Shown: positions 1-10,857 of the stretch, piece after piece | Position numbering within the stretch: position 1 is the stretch's first letter | Layout: each line of letters begins with the position of its first letter | Source of the DNA: Euonymus europaeus | Taxonomy: Eukaryota; Streptophyta; Magnoliopsida; Celastrales; Celastraceae | Reading direction: 5' to 3' | DNA: 64,000 bases | NCBI GenBank assembly: GCA_963580455.1 | Contig: OY756958.1 | Coordinates: 22,828,501 to 22,892,500 of the forward strand | The notes under the pieces: generated by a model | The model's database searches: none | What the model was told of the DNA's origin: nothing | Seen by the model: the letters and a program-made list of their open reading frames with translations, nothing else | Program-made: the position numbers and the translations under genes

Positions 1-1151
1 CAAGATGTGTCACTGATCCTGGATTCTTGGACCACAACTGTGCAAAAAAAAAAAGGCAAATCAGCATAGGATGCTTCCGGCGAACCACGTACAGAATCCA
101 TGGCACTCTCTCTCGCTCTCCAAGCTTTGCCATAATTTATTGACACTCCATACAATCTCTGCCAATCCTGGACGATGTCCTTCGGCCTATAAATGCATCC
201 AACCCCCTCATATTTTGATTTTATGCATTGACCAACGACCCAACTTGATGCTTGTCGATGACTGTCATGTGTAAAGTAAGAAGCGGAGATGTGTGTGTCG
301 CGAAACACCTTGATAGCAAAGAAATCAGTATCTTTCACCCTAGTTGCTCGAAGCCACCACTTGCACTCACTCACCAAGCAACTAACCACAAATAAACACT
401 TGGTCGACTTAGCAACTTTAAATTGAAAGTGTAACTCCAATGCATACAGCGACACCTTTTTCAGCAAAGACTTCTTGTTCTCAAACAGCTCTCCAACAGC
501 CAATATCCCAAGTGAGTCATCGGATGGAGTGCCAGAGTTTCTGTTGGAAAGAATTTGTGAGTTGCCAATTGAACTTGAGCTAGCATTACCACCAACATTA
601 TACCCCGAATTAAGAGTTGCATTTGCTTCCACATGTGTAGCTGGATCACCATCAGCATTACCTTCAACATATACATGTGGATCACCATCAGCATCATCAA
701 TATGTGGGTGCTTGAAATGAGGATTGGGAGAGCCATAGTCAAAGTCATTATTCCTACTTAACCCAATCCCTTCAAAATCTGAATATAATCCAGCAGTAGT
801 CACGAAATCGTCATCATTATCATCCACATATCTTCTCTTCGAAAATGAAATGCATAAACATGTCACAGGCAAGCTTCTATCCATGTTACATCTAAGGAAT
901 AAATTAACATCACTGTCATCTTCAATATGAACAGGCTCCATTGGACCGTGTGCATTCATAACATACTTCATTTGAATTTCATATATCAGACGATCAATCT
1001 TCGTAATACCGTACACAATGTCCAACAACGCCTCGTATGAAATGTCATTTTGAACAATCACACCTTTGCTCTTTCCACCTCTGTACATATAATTGGCGTC
1101 CAATTTCTCCCAATCTCCACAGTAACGTACCATTATACTCACATCAGTCAT
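1..1151 (-). CDS. MULE (MuDR-type) transposase, N-terminal part, truncated by window edge
   Basis: DNA-cutting transposase of a Mutator-like element; only about the first 380 codons are in view. Translation from the ATG at 1149-1151 gives a PB1-like N-terminal region (VRYCGDWEKLDANYMYRGG at residues 8-26), an acidic linker, then the MuDR DNA-binding region. After that come KAWRARE and SVRGSPEASY, motifs typical of plant MULE transposases ahead of the catalytic domain, which lies outside the window. An 11-A run at 44-54 breaks the frame: KNPGSVTHL beyond it is in another frame. This is either a homopolymer indel or a 3' splice site, because the minus strand reads a poly-T tract followed by GCACAG. 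A TGCAG just before the ATG could be the acceptor of a 5' UTR intron. Family assignment is confident; whether the gene is intact is unknown. Confidence 0.75.
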   Translation of the reverse strand, partial: MTDVSIMVRYCGDWEKLDANYMYRGGKSKGVIVQNDISYEALLDIVYGITKIDRLIYEIQMKYVMNAHGPMEPVHIEDDSDVNLFLRCNMDRSLPVTCLCISFSKRRYVDDNDDDFVTTAGLYSDFEGIGLSRNNDFDYGSPNPHFKHPHIDDADGDPHVYVEGNADGDPATHVEANATLNSGYNVGGNASSSSIGNSQILSNRNSGTPSDDSLGILAVGELFENKKSLLKKVSLYALELHFQFKVAKSTKCLFVVSCLVSECKWWLRATRVKDTDFFAIKVFRDTHISASYFTHDSHRQASSWVVGQCIKSKYEGVGCIYRPKDIVQDWQRLYGVSINYGKAWRARESAMDSVRGSPEASYADLPFFFCTVVVQESRISDTS

Positions 1152-1189
1152 CCTGCATAATGCAACATCATAACAAAAGTTCAGATATT

Positions 1190-3010
1190 CTATTCTCAAC
1201 CAAACGTCAAACAGTTCTCAACCAATTATAATGCATTTCTCAACCACTCAAAACATGCATTTCTCAACCAAGTCAATACACAGTAATTTCTCAACCAATC
1301 AAAACATGCATTTCTCAACCTAGTCAAAATAGTCATTTCTCAACCAAGTAAATACACTCAGTTCTCAACCAATCAAAACAGACATTTCTCAACCTACTAT
1401 AAACTGTTATTTCTCAACCAATCAAAACATGCATTTCTCAACCACTCAAAACATGCATTTCTCAACCTAGTCAAAATAGTCATTTCTCAACCTAGTCAAT
1501 ACACTCAGTTCTCAACCAATCCAAACAGACATTTCTCAACCAATCCAAACAGACATTTCTCAACCAATCAAAACATGCATTTCTCAATCACTCAAAATAT
1601 GCATTTCTCAACCCAGTCAAAATAGTCATTTCTCAACCAAATCAAAACAAACATTTCTCAACCAATCAAAACATGCATTTCTCAACTGCTCAAAATATGC
1701 ATTTCTCAACCTTGTCAAAATAGTCATTTCTCAACCAATTCAATACACTCAATTCTCAACTAATCAAAACAGAAATTTCTCAACAAAACATGCATTTCTC
1801 AACCACTCAAAATATGCATTTCTCAACCCAGTCAAAATAGTCATTTCTCAACCCAGTCAAAATAGTCATTTCTCAACCAAATCAATACACTCAGTTCTCA
1901 ACCAATCAAAACAGACATTTCTCAACCAATCAAAACATGCATTTCTCAACCACTCAAAATATGCATTTCTCAACCCAGTCAAAATAGTCATTTCTCAACC
2001 AATCAAAACAGTAATTTCTCAACCAATCAAAACATGCATTTCTCAACCACTCAAAATATGAATTTCTCAACCCAGTCAAAATAGTCATTTCTCAACCAAT
2101 CAAAACAGACATTTCTCAACCAATCAAAACATGCATTTCTCAACCCAGTCAAAATAGTCATTTCTCAACCCAGTCAAAATAGTTATTTCTCAACCAATCA
2201 AAACATACATTTCTCAACCAATCAAAACATGCATTTCTCAACCCAGTCAAAATAGTCATTTCTCAACCAATCAAAACAGTAATTTCTCAACCAATCAAAA
2301 CATGCATTTCTCAACCAATCAAAACATGCATTTCTCAACCACTCAAAATATGCATTTCTCAACCTAGTCAAAATAGTCATTTCTCAACCTAGTCAAAATA
2401 ATCATTTCTCAACCAATAAAAACATGCATTTCTCAACCACTCAAAATATGCATTTCTCAACATAGTCAAAATAGTCATTTCTCAACCAAGTCAATACACT
2501 CAGTTCTCTACCAATCAAAACAGACATTTCTCAACCAAGTCAAAACAGTAATTTCTCAACCAATCAAAACATGCATTACTCTACCACCCATCACATACAT
2601 TTCTCAACATAGTCAAAATATTCATTTCTCAACCAAGTCAATACACTCAGTTCTCAACCAATCAAAATAGACATGTCTCAACCTAGTATAAACATACATT
2701 TCTCAACCTAGTATAAACAGACATTTCTCAACCACGTCAAAACAGACAATTCTCAACCACATCTAAACAGTCAGTTCTCAACCAATAAAAATAAACCGTT
2801 CTCAACCAATCAAAACAAACAGTTCTCAACTAATAAAAACAAACAGTTCTCAACCAATCAAAATAGGCAGTTCTCAACCACGTATAAACAGTCAGTTCTC
2901 AACCAATGCAAAAAAATTCAGTTCTCATTTACCAACAAACAGTTCGATTCTCAACCTCACAATTACTCTGTTCTCAACTTGAATAACAATCAGTTCTCAA
3001 CCAATGAAAA
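1190..3010. repeat. 24-bp-unit minisatellite within the MULE 5' region
   Basis: About 75 head-to-tail copies of a unit near 24 bp. Each carries an almost invariant TTCTCAACC followed by a variable part, usually of the AATCAAAACATGCA, ACTCAAAATATGCA, AGTCAAAATAGTCA or AATACACTCAG type. The variants alternate in blocks, suggesting higher-order duplication. Copies degenerate after about 2680. The array lies between the transposase start and the element terminus. Confidence 0.9.
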
Positions 3011-3130
3011 AACATGAATGTCTTATGAACTAAAAAAAATCAAATTTTCAATAACTCCATATATATTCACAAAACTAAAACCACAAACCAATTTCAATGA
3101 ATAATCAAGCAAAATTATGAGAGACAATTA

Positions 3131-3300
3131 AGAGAGAGAGAGAGAGAGTACCTTAATATGGTGAGAGATACAGAAAGGGAGAGAGCACACTATAGAGAGA
3201 GAATGTGAGATAGCACGGTAGAGAGAGAGAGAGTGACAAAGAGCACACAATCTTCTTCCTCTTCCTTCCTTCTTCTTCTTCCTCTATCTTAGAGAGAGAG
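3131..3300. repeat. GA/CT-rich low-complexity tract
   Basis: Runs of (GA)n at 3131-3148 and several shorter GAGA tracts, with a TTC/CTT-rich stretch on the same strand. Open frames across it are low-complexity artefacts. It sits between the minisatellite and the MULE terminus and may be part of the MULE promoter or 5' leader. Confidence 0.7.
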
Positions 3301-3530
3301 AATGAGTTGCAGAAGAAGAAACAATGAAAAATGAGGAGCACTGTGAGGCGTGAAGGGTTTGACCTAATTTTTTTTTTTAAACTTGGTAAATGATTTTGGG
3401 GGGAAATAATTATTAAGGGTATGTAGGACATTTCACAAGCCAAAAAGGTTATTTTAGAGATTTAAAAAAAGGTGGGGTTATTGTTATAATTTGGCTCTTA
3501 AAAAGGGATATTTTAGGAAAAAACCCCGTA

Positions 3531-4196
3531 TAAATTGATTCTCTAAATTTCATTTTACATCAATTTGTAATTTTTGAAACGGTAACAGCACATGGCAATT
3601 ATTTTAAATCATTTGATATTTATTTTTATAATTATTTTTTATTTAATTAAACTCAATCAATTTATTATTATTTTAAAGATCAAACCTTACTATATTAATA
3701 ATGATAATATGATATTAATGTTTTTTATTTTGTTTATTAGTTGATATTAATAAAAAATTTATTAATTAATTAATTTGTGTGGCTACAAATAAGGTTGTTA
3801 GATTTTGTGGTTATAAATGTGATGATTAAATGTGTTGATAGTTTGAGGTTGTTGGAACATGTGGTTGTGGATGTGATTGTTGGAATATGTGATTATTTTA
3901 TGATTGTTGGAATATGTGGCTACCAATTGTCTATTGAGTTTGTGTGGACGTCATTACTCTAGAAATTTTCTATATAAAGCAATCAACTACTAGTGTTCAA
4001 TACATCTTAAATCTATTATTTCTACCATAATCTTCAACTTCAATGGATTTCTTTTCAAGGCGTAGAAAGAAAAAAATCACAGCAGATCCGCCATCTGATG
4101 ATGATGTAGTGGAGACACTGGCAATAGGGTCAGCTATGGAGTTTGAAGAATCATCATCCAATCATGGTTCTGGAGAAAGACGATATATTGATCGTA
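3531..4196 (+). repeat. Left inverted arm with truncated transposase 5' end
   Basis: Matches the reverse complement of 10105-10857 with scattered substitutions and an extra internal stretch of roughly 80 bp in the right copy. It carries the promoter region (TATATAAAG at 3973-3981) and an ATG at 4043. The first 51 codons match the transposase N-terminus (MDFFSRRRKKK...ERRYID) and are then joined to unrelated sequence, with a stop at 4261. The K-codon A-run has 7 As here, in frame, against 8 in the right copy. Confidence 0.85.
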
Positions 4197-4369
4197 GTGA
4201 CTGGGTAATCCATTTGGACTGTAAAATAAAGAGCCAGTTTTGGATTTTAGTAAAAATGTAGCCCACATCAGTGACTGGATCAATCACTGGGTTATGTGGT
4301 TTTGCAACAGTGGCACTGGACTTCTCGAGTGATACTGTTCACGCGCTTTATATTTTTTGGAATAAAAAT

Positions 4370-7300
4370 AATAGGGAATGTTGCGTTCTCTCTCCAAGAC
4401 TACTCACATTGCAAAACGATAGCAGTTCTCGATCTCTCTACAAGACGCCATCGCACCAAACCTTCTCTTCCGTTTTCTCTCCATTCTCCGGCGAAATCGA
4501 GTGCCTTCTTGGCTGTCGTGCGTCTCTGCCAGGTATGTGAGATTTCTGGTTTTTTTTTTGGGTTTGCGATGCCCTAGAATCCATGCGCTAGGTTGAGGTA
4601 TTTCTATTTTTCTCAAAATCTGTTGGATTAGTTTAATTAGCCTTGTGGAGATTATCTGTACATGAATATTGATGCTGAGTTGGGTCTGGAAATCCATGGT
4701 TTTTGTTCATATATTGATTCGATTTCAATTAAAATTAATGCTTTAGTACTCAAAATATCCCCTGCTCCGAAGAAATGTTAGTATGTCGTGCTAGAGAAAT
4801 TATTTAGGCTAAACTCTAATCAACACAATGATCAAATGAGTTGGTAATTTTAAGTCAGATACATCATTCAAGGGAAAGTACACATTGAAACAATTTCTAT
4901 ATTTGTGCTTTTGATTTAGTTTATTTATGTTTTTCCATTCTTTTGTTGCCTAGCCATTGTGAGTTGGAGATTCTGTGATCATAAATCATGATGTTTGTAC
5001 GCCATCTTTTCTTGCAATTTATAGGCTTCCAATAATTCATAAAATACAGTTTCTCTATCAACAATCAAGCTTGCTTGTATATATGCACACATTGAGCTGG
5101 TTTTCATGTATTTCCTGATCAGTATGGACTTTTCTTCGACTTGAGACTACACTATGTTTACCGGGAAGTTTTAATGCTTTTTTAGTATTCTATTCAGTGA
5201 TTTTGATATTCATTATCATTTTAGTTTTTTGCATTTTGATCCATTCTTTGTGCCTTGACATTGTTGCACGTTTGTTCTTGTTGCAATGCACATTTTACAT
5301 AACTAAACTTCTCAACATCATTTGCTTTGCTTTGATCTACATATTGATTTTTTTTTCTTCCCTTTTTGTCTTGTTTTCTTTGTCTCTGTCTCTTTTTGTG
5401 AAATCCATTTGGTGGGTGGCATGTTTATATTGCATTATTTGTTTGGCAGTCTATTCTTAGAATTCATGGAAATTTCATTAATGTATGAATACATGGAGGA
5501 ACCAGTACTTGAGGATTTGGTGCATGAATTTTTGTAGGGTATTGAAGCAGAGTTTGTAAAATTTCTTTGATATGGATCCTCATTTTGACGCTGAATTTGA
5601 CCCATTTTCGGAGGATTCTACACAATACGAGACGCAGAATGTGCATATGGTTAGTTCGCATGTAGAAGTTTCAGCTCCAAAGAAGACGCGAAAGGCGACT
5701 CAGAGATCAAACAATCGTGGAGGTAACTTCTCCATTGACGAAGACAAAAATTTGGAATCCGCTTGGTTGAACACAAGTTTGGATTCAATTAAAGGGAGGG
5801 ACTCTAATCACGGCAATTGAACTGAAAGATCTTTGACAAGCCGGTGCTCTTCTATTCAATTTGCAGCAAACAAGTTTTCAGGCTATCTTACTCAAATTGA
5901 GGATTCGCAACCATCCGGTACAAATGAGATCGATAAGGTAAGCATAAATTTTAGTTTAACATTTATTATTCAAGTTCCAAAATTTCCTTATTTTTTAACT
6001 GCATTTAATTTTTATAGATCCAACTGGCAAAGGAGATGTATCATGAAATTATAGGTACACATTTTCTGTGATATCCTGACCCGGAAATAATAGAAACATT
6101 GAACATGAGGTGACACGTGTACAACGGTACACTAGTGGATGTAATAATTAAATTTGGGTTTAGTGTAATAAATAAATATACGGGTGTGAATAAGTACGAA
6201 TAATAATAATACAAATAAATTAGAGAACTTGACTGGATAGTGACGAAATATGTATTTGTTGTAATTTTATTAAATAACTGGAAATAAAATTAAAAAAAAA
6301 AGAGAAAAGAAAAGAAGAATCCAATTTTTATACATATTTGAATTTAGTTTAAAAGAAAAAGAAAAGATAAGAAGGGAAACAGGAAAAAAAAAACAAGAAA
6401 AAGAAATGGAAACAGAAACAGGGAAAAGAAGAAAAAAAGCGATTTTTCGAGTCTGAAAATTCGCCGGGGCCGATCTCTTCCATCCTGCCACCTCAGGCAA
6501 CGAGACCGGTACCAATCTCTTCGTCTCTTCGAGACGTATGAAATCGGTTCAAGAATCACCTTAATCAGAGCTGTATATATCCGGGAAAAAGTGTCGCCGG
6601 GGCCGATCTCCGATTGATGCAAGGCCACCACCGTTGAGTTCGTCTCGAAGAGTACTACAAAGCCCAGTTGGTGATTTCCGGCGAAAGTCGCCGGATCTCC
6701 GGTGACCCGAATAGGGGTATTTCGGGTACTATTTGACCCGTTTGATTTTTTCGGGTAAAAAATTTACCTGTTCAACTAGATCGTATATTTTACGTATTTA
6801 CGCGGTATTTGAACGTATTTGTGAGCTGGTATGTGCATTTTGATGTATAACTGGTATATGAGGCTTAATGATGTACGTCGGGAAACATTATACGGGAAAG
6901 CATTGGTTCGAGTAAGATGTGAGGCACGCTTCACGAGGTAGGGAATACTATAACTTTGCGTTAATTTGGGAATTCTGGAATTTCAGTTTAATCGATAATT
7001 CAAGTCTTGCGAAATAGTTAATTGTGATTTTTCTTATGTAAATGTTTGGTTGGTTAAGGTGGAAATTGTGGGTTTTGTGTTGTAAGTTATCGAAGTTTCT
7101 TGCAGTGCATCAATTGTGAATGAATGCTCGGCATAAGTGTCTACTGCTAATGTGGATTGTGTGTGCATGTTTGAGTGTAAATGGTTGTCGTGTATAATTC
7201 CGTTATGTGGTAACCCCCTACTTCTCATTGAGAAAAATATTGTTTTTATACTGAATGCATGTGATTGAACATTTGTTTATATCTGGGAATTATGGAGATT

Positions 7301-8570
7301 GCGGGGGTTGTGATGTGGAGATTGCGGGGGTTGTGGAAAAGGCCTGTACATACAGTGGGTGATAATCCGAGTAAGGATTCGCTATGCGGCCACATAGCGA
7401 AGGGGTGGCAAGTCTCGGGTAGAAGAAAGTGTCTACCTTCCTTACTCGTAGATTGCTTCCGGCGAGGAGGTCGGAAAGTTGCTTTCGGCGAGGAGGTCGA
7501 AAAGCGGAGAAAAATATTTTTCGGCAATGAGGTCGGAAGGCGTTCGAGGTGGTGACGAATATTCGAGGCGGGTTGATAAATAGAAGTGTTATTTAAATTG
7601 TCGTGCTTCTGTCAATAACTATTTGTGAATGTTTTGTGTGTGAATACGGTATTCCCTACTGAGCTTCTGCTCATCCCCTATTTCCCATTGTTTATTTTCA
7701 GGTGAAACAACTGTGACGAGACTGGGAGTGCAGACAGGACAGGACAGGACAGTCGGTGTACATACCAAAGTCGCTACGTAAGGGTTGAGTGGACCCAATG
7801 GGTTGGGATGGCTGAGCTGGAGTCTCAGTCGGGTATATAAAGTTACTTATGTATTTGTTTATATCTATCATCTAAATATAAGTATGTAGATAATTATACT
7901 TTTATTGAGTTATTGAGATTTGAAAAAAATTATAGTCGGGAGTATAAGTTAGTTACACGTCACGTGCCTGGGGATCGGGGCGTGACATTTTCAGTTCGAT
8001 CATTGCTGGAATTTGCTGAGACATCAACCAAAGTTGAACATGTATGTGGGACAGTCGTCCTCTAAGAGAAAGCAGAATGGTACCTGTGACATGCATGATG
8101 CTGATACTATAAATTTGGATGATGATGAGTTCTCAGGGTCAGTTTCAGTTGACAGACCAACTGGTAGAGATGCTGCAAAAGAGGCTAGGAAGAAAGGCAA
8201 GGGTGATCACAGTGCACTAGTTGAGATTGTGGGCAAATTGACAATCGATAAGAAGAAAGAGCGCGAGGAGAGAATGACACTTGCTGAAGTTGAGAGAATT
8301 GGAGTTGACAAAGAATGGAAGGATCATTTGGCATTGGAAACTAATAAGTTGGAGGTGAAGCTGAAGGTGGAGCAAGTCAGGGCAGAGGTGGAAAAAGTCA
8401 AGGCAGAAGCAGAGAGACAACTTGCAAGTGCCAAGTATGAGAAGATTGAGCAAAAAAAGAGAGAGAGGGAATATCAAATCATGATGACTGATTTGAATTC
8501 ATTAGGTGTTGTGCAGCGCGAGTACACTGAGGGCTTGCAAGCATATATCCTTGCTAGGCGTGGACATTGA
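4370..8570 (+). pseudogene. Harbinger ORF1 (SANT/NAM-like DNA-binding protein), disrupted
   Basis: ORF1 proteins of PIF/Harbinger elements bind DNA and help bring the transposase to the element ends. Likely structure: a non-coding first exon about 4370-4530 (donor GTATGT at 4531), a 1-kb intron ending in TTTGTAG near 5537, and an ATG at 5572. The exon encodes an acidic N-terminus, a basic patch and the start of a SANT-like domain (EDKNLESAWLNTS). The domain is shortened and ends in TGA at 5818-5820. The same frame resumes with SLTSRCSSIQFAANKFSGYL. A small intron follows (donor at 5936, acceptor near 6017). The next exon is split by the solo LTR at 6067-7987, then resumes in frame as FDHCWNLLRHQPK. 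After that comes the NAM-associated region and a charged coiled coil to 8570. Gene family is clear; exon ends are approximate. Confidence 0.75.
6067..7987. mobile_element. Solo LTR (1921 bp) of an LTR retrotransposon
   Basis: Starts TGTGATATCCTGACCCGG and ends GGGGATCGGGGCGTGACA, so it has the TG...CA termini of an LTR. It is flanked by a perfect 5-bp duplication TTTTC at 6062-6066 and 7988-7992. No second LTR, gag or pol lies nearby, so it is a solo LTR left by recombination between two LTRs. The length and the CCCGA-type ends are seen in large Ty3/gypsy LTRs, but the superfamily is a guess. Open frames inside it are not genes. Confidence 0.88.
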
Positions 8571-8572
8571 GG

Positions 8573-8960
8573 ACATTTAGACTTGTTATCTGTTATCATT
8601 TGGACTTGTCATCTATTTATCATTTGGACTTGCTATCTATCATTTGGAATTGTTATCTATTTATAATTTGGACTTGTTAACTATATTTGGACTTGTTATT
8701 TATATTTGGACTTGTTATTTATCATTTAGTGCTTTATATATTATAAATTGGACTTTTCAAATACCATTAGCATAAATACGTATAATAATACTTGGCTTAC
8801 AAAATGAAGTTACACCATACTACTTGGCTTGAAAAATAAAGTTACATAATAAACTACGAAATGAAGTTACATAATACTACTTGGCTTGCAAAATGAAGTT
8901 ACACCATACTACTTGGCTTACAAAATGAAGTTACATAATAAACTACGAAATGAAGTTACC
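8573..8960. repeat. Two short tandem arrays between the convergent Harbinger genes
   Basis: About 8575-8740 holds five to seven imperfect copies of a unit of roughly 20-30 bp built on TTTGGACTTGTTATCTAT. About 8780-8960 holds three to four copies of a larger unit containing TACTTGGCTTACAAAATGAA and GTTACATAATA. They occupy the intergenic space where the ORF1 and transposase transcripts end tail to tail. Confidence 0.75.
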
Positions 8961-8975
8961 AATGCTTAGCTTGCG

Positions 8976-10258
8976 TCACTGTGAAGATTCCACACATGAT
9001 CGATATATGAGATCAATTTGCAATTGGTTGTGGACTTCTCTATCTCTAATAAGGTGGTGACGTTGAATGAAGTTCATGACTTCTCCAGTATTGTTTGAAG
9101 TTTCAACCAGAGGAGGGCTTTTATTTATTTGTTCATATGCAATAAGATCCAACTGCTGATATGAATCTCTCTCATCTTCGACAATCATATTGTGCAATAT
9201 GATGCAAGCAATCATGATGTCGTCAAGTGTATCGGTATGAAGAAACCGAGCTGGAGCACGAACAATAGCAAATCTTGCTTGTAATACTCCAAAAGCAAAT
9301 TCCACGTCCTTTCTTGCTGATTCTTGACACTTAGCAAAGTGTCTATGTTTACGTGTCCGCGGTGCAACAATTGTTTTTACAAATGCAGCCCAAGAAGGAT
9401 AGATGTCGTCAGGTAAGTAGTATCCCATGGTATAGTCACGCCCATTAACAGAATAATTCACTGCAAGAGCACGTCCCATAGCAAGCTCTTGGAATACATT
9501 AGATCGTTCCAAGACATTAATATCATTGTGGGATCCTGGCATGCCGAAAAATGCATGCTAGATCCAAAGGTCGTAGGAGGCAACTGCTTCCAAAATAGTA
9601 GTTGGTTCATGTACGTGTCCGGAATACATTACCTTTCCAAGCACTCGAACAATTCTTCCACTTCCAATGCATACAGTCAATGCTCCCTAACATACCCAAA
9701 AATTCACGAGCTTCAACAATTGCAAGCAATCTGGTAAGATCATCCGCAGTTGGGGATCGTAAGTACTCCTTACCAAAGAAGCAAATTACAGACTTGACAA
9801 ATAGTTTTAGACTTTCAAGTGCGGTAGTCTCCCCGATTCTAATATATTCATCCATGAAATCAGCTGATACTCCATATGCAAGCATCCGAAGTGCTGCTGT
9901 TATCTTCTGAATAGACAACAAACCCAATTTTCCAACAGCATTTCGCCTTTCTTGAAAGTACGGTGTATTTGCTTCAATCGTAGTTTGAATTCGATTGAAC
10001 AAAGAACGACTCATACGGAATCTCCTTCGAAAAAGTTCAGCAGAGTACACTGGATTGTCTGAAAAATAATCATGGAACAGATGCTCATGGCCTAACAAAG
10101 TATTATGATCAATATATCGTCTTTCTCCAGAACTATGATTGGATGATGATTCTTCAAACTCCATAGCTAGCCCTATTGCCGGTGTCTCCACTACATCATC
10201 ATCAGATGGCGGATCTGCTGTGATTTTTTTTCTTTCTACGCCTTGAAAAGAAATCCAT
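8976..10258 (-). pseudogene. PIF/Harbinger transposase (DDE), three lesions
   Basis: Encodes a HARBI1-type DDE nuclease. Visible parts are an N-terminal helical region (HDYFSDNPVYSAELFRRRF), the first Asp in GSIDCMHWKWKN, the second Asp in GSHNDINVLERS and the Glu in KDVEFAFGVL, so the catalytic triad is still readable. Lesions: an 8-A run (10224-10231 on plus) shifts the frame just after the ATG at 10256-10258; a one-base shift lies near 9612-9620 after AWKG; and TAG at 9558-9560 replaces a conserved codon just before the HAFFG motif. The C-terminal part is open to 8976. It converges with ORF1 and its promoter lies in the right inverted arm. Family is confident; the gene is not functional as read. 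Confidence 0.88.
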
Positions 10259-10857
10259 TGAAGTTGATGATTATGGTAGAAATGATAGATTTAAGATGTA
10301 TTGAACACTAGTAGTTGATTGCTTTATATAGAAAATTTCTAAAGTAATGATGTCCACACAAACTCAATAGACAATTGGTAGCCACATATTCCAACAACCA
10401 CAAAATAACCACACATTTGAACAACCACATCCTCAACTACATATTCCAACAACCACAAAATAACCACATATTTCAACAATCACATTCACAACCACATGTT
10501 CCAACAACCTCAAACTATCCACACATTTAATCACCACATTTACAACCACAAAATCCAACAACCTTATTTGTAGCCACACAAATTAATTAATTAATAAAAA
10601 TTTTATTAATGTCAACTAATAAACAAAATAAAAAAATTATTAACATTAATATCATATTATCATTATTAATATGGTAAGGTTTGATCTTTAAAATACTAGT
10701 AAATTGATTGAGTTTAATTAAATAAAAAGTGATTGTAGAAATGAATATTAAATGATTTAGAGTATTGGTTTAGAGTAACTTGTGTGTGCTGTTACTGTTT
10801 CAAAAACTGTAAATTGATGAAAAGTGTATTTTTGCTGGAATTTAGAGAATCAATTTA
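10105..10857 (-). repeat. Right inverted arm: transposase promoter and first codons
   Basis: Inverted partner of 3531-4196. It contains the transposase start codon, a TATA box (TATATAAAG on minus, near 10320) and about 500 bp of upstream sequence with tandem TTGTGGTTGTTGGAATATGTG-like motifs. It is longer than the left arm because this motif block is expanded. The outer end reads GTTACTCTAAATTGATTC on the minus strand; the true terminus could lie a few tens of bases further right. Confidence 0.85.

Larger units (their letters stand above)
1..3526 (-). mobile_element. Mutator-like element (MULE), left part outside window
   Basis: A class II element read on the minus strand. From its 5' end at the right it has a MULE-like terminal stretch (about 3350-3526), a GA-rich segment, a long minisatellite, and a transposase gene that runs off the window edge. 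The right end, read on the minus strand, starts GGGGTTTTTTCCTAAAATAT and continues with short C-rich and A-rich blocks, the style of plant MULE terminal inverted repeats. The other terminus and the 9-bp target duplication cannot be seen, so the boundary at 3526 is inferred from where the neighbouring Harbinger arm begins. Confidence 0.7.
3531..10857. mobile_element. Degenerate PIF/Harbinger element with about 0.7-kb inverted arms
   Basis: A two-gene PIF/Harbinger transposon. It has a left arm (3531-4196), a SANT/NAM-like ORF1 on plus (about 4370-8570), short tandem repeats, the DDE transposase on minus (8976-10258), and a right arm (10105-10857) that is the inverted copy of the left. Subtracting the internal solo LTR leaves about 5.4 kb. 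Both genes carry stops and frameshifts, so the copy is non-autonomous today. The left terminus is probably cut by the MULE. No TTA target duplication can be confirmed. Confidence 0.75.

Noticed and set aside
71..274. 67-codon plus-strand frame
   Set aside because: Shadow of the minus-strand MULE transposase, whose translation has family motifs.
1190..3010. Peptide repeat (FSTNQNMH-like) encoded by the minisatellite
   Set aside because: Unit length fits 8 codons, but frequent TAG codons and unit-length changes break the frame throughout.
1190..3010. CRISPR-like array
   Set aside because: Contiguous 24-bp tandem copies without unique spacers, in a plant transposon; it is a minisatellite.
3153..3443. 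96-codon minus frame
   Set aside because: Low-complexity product of GA/CT repeats.
7246..7555. Overlapping 93- and 96-codon frames
   Set aside because: Both lie inside the solo LTR on opposite strands and show no domain.
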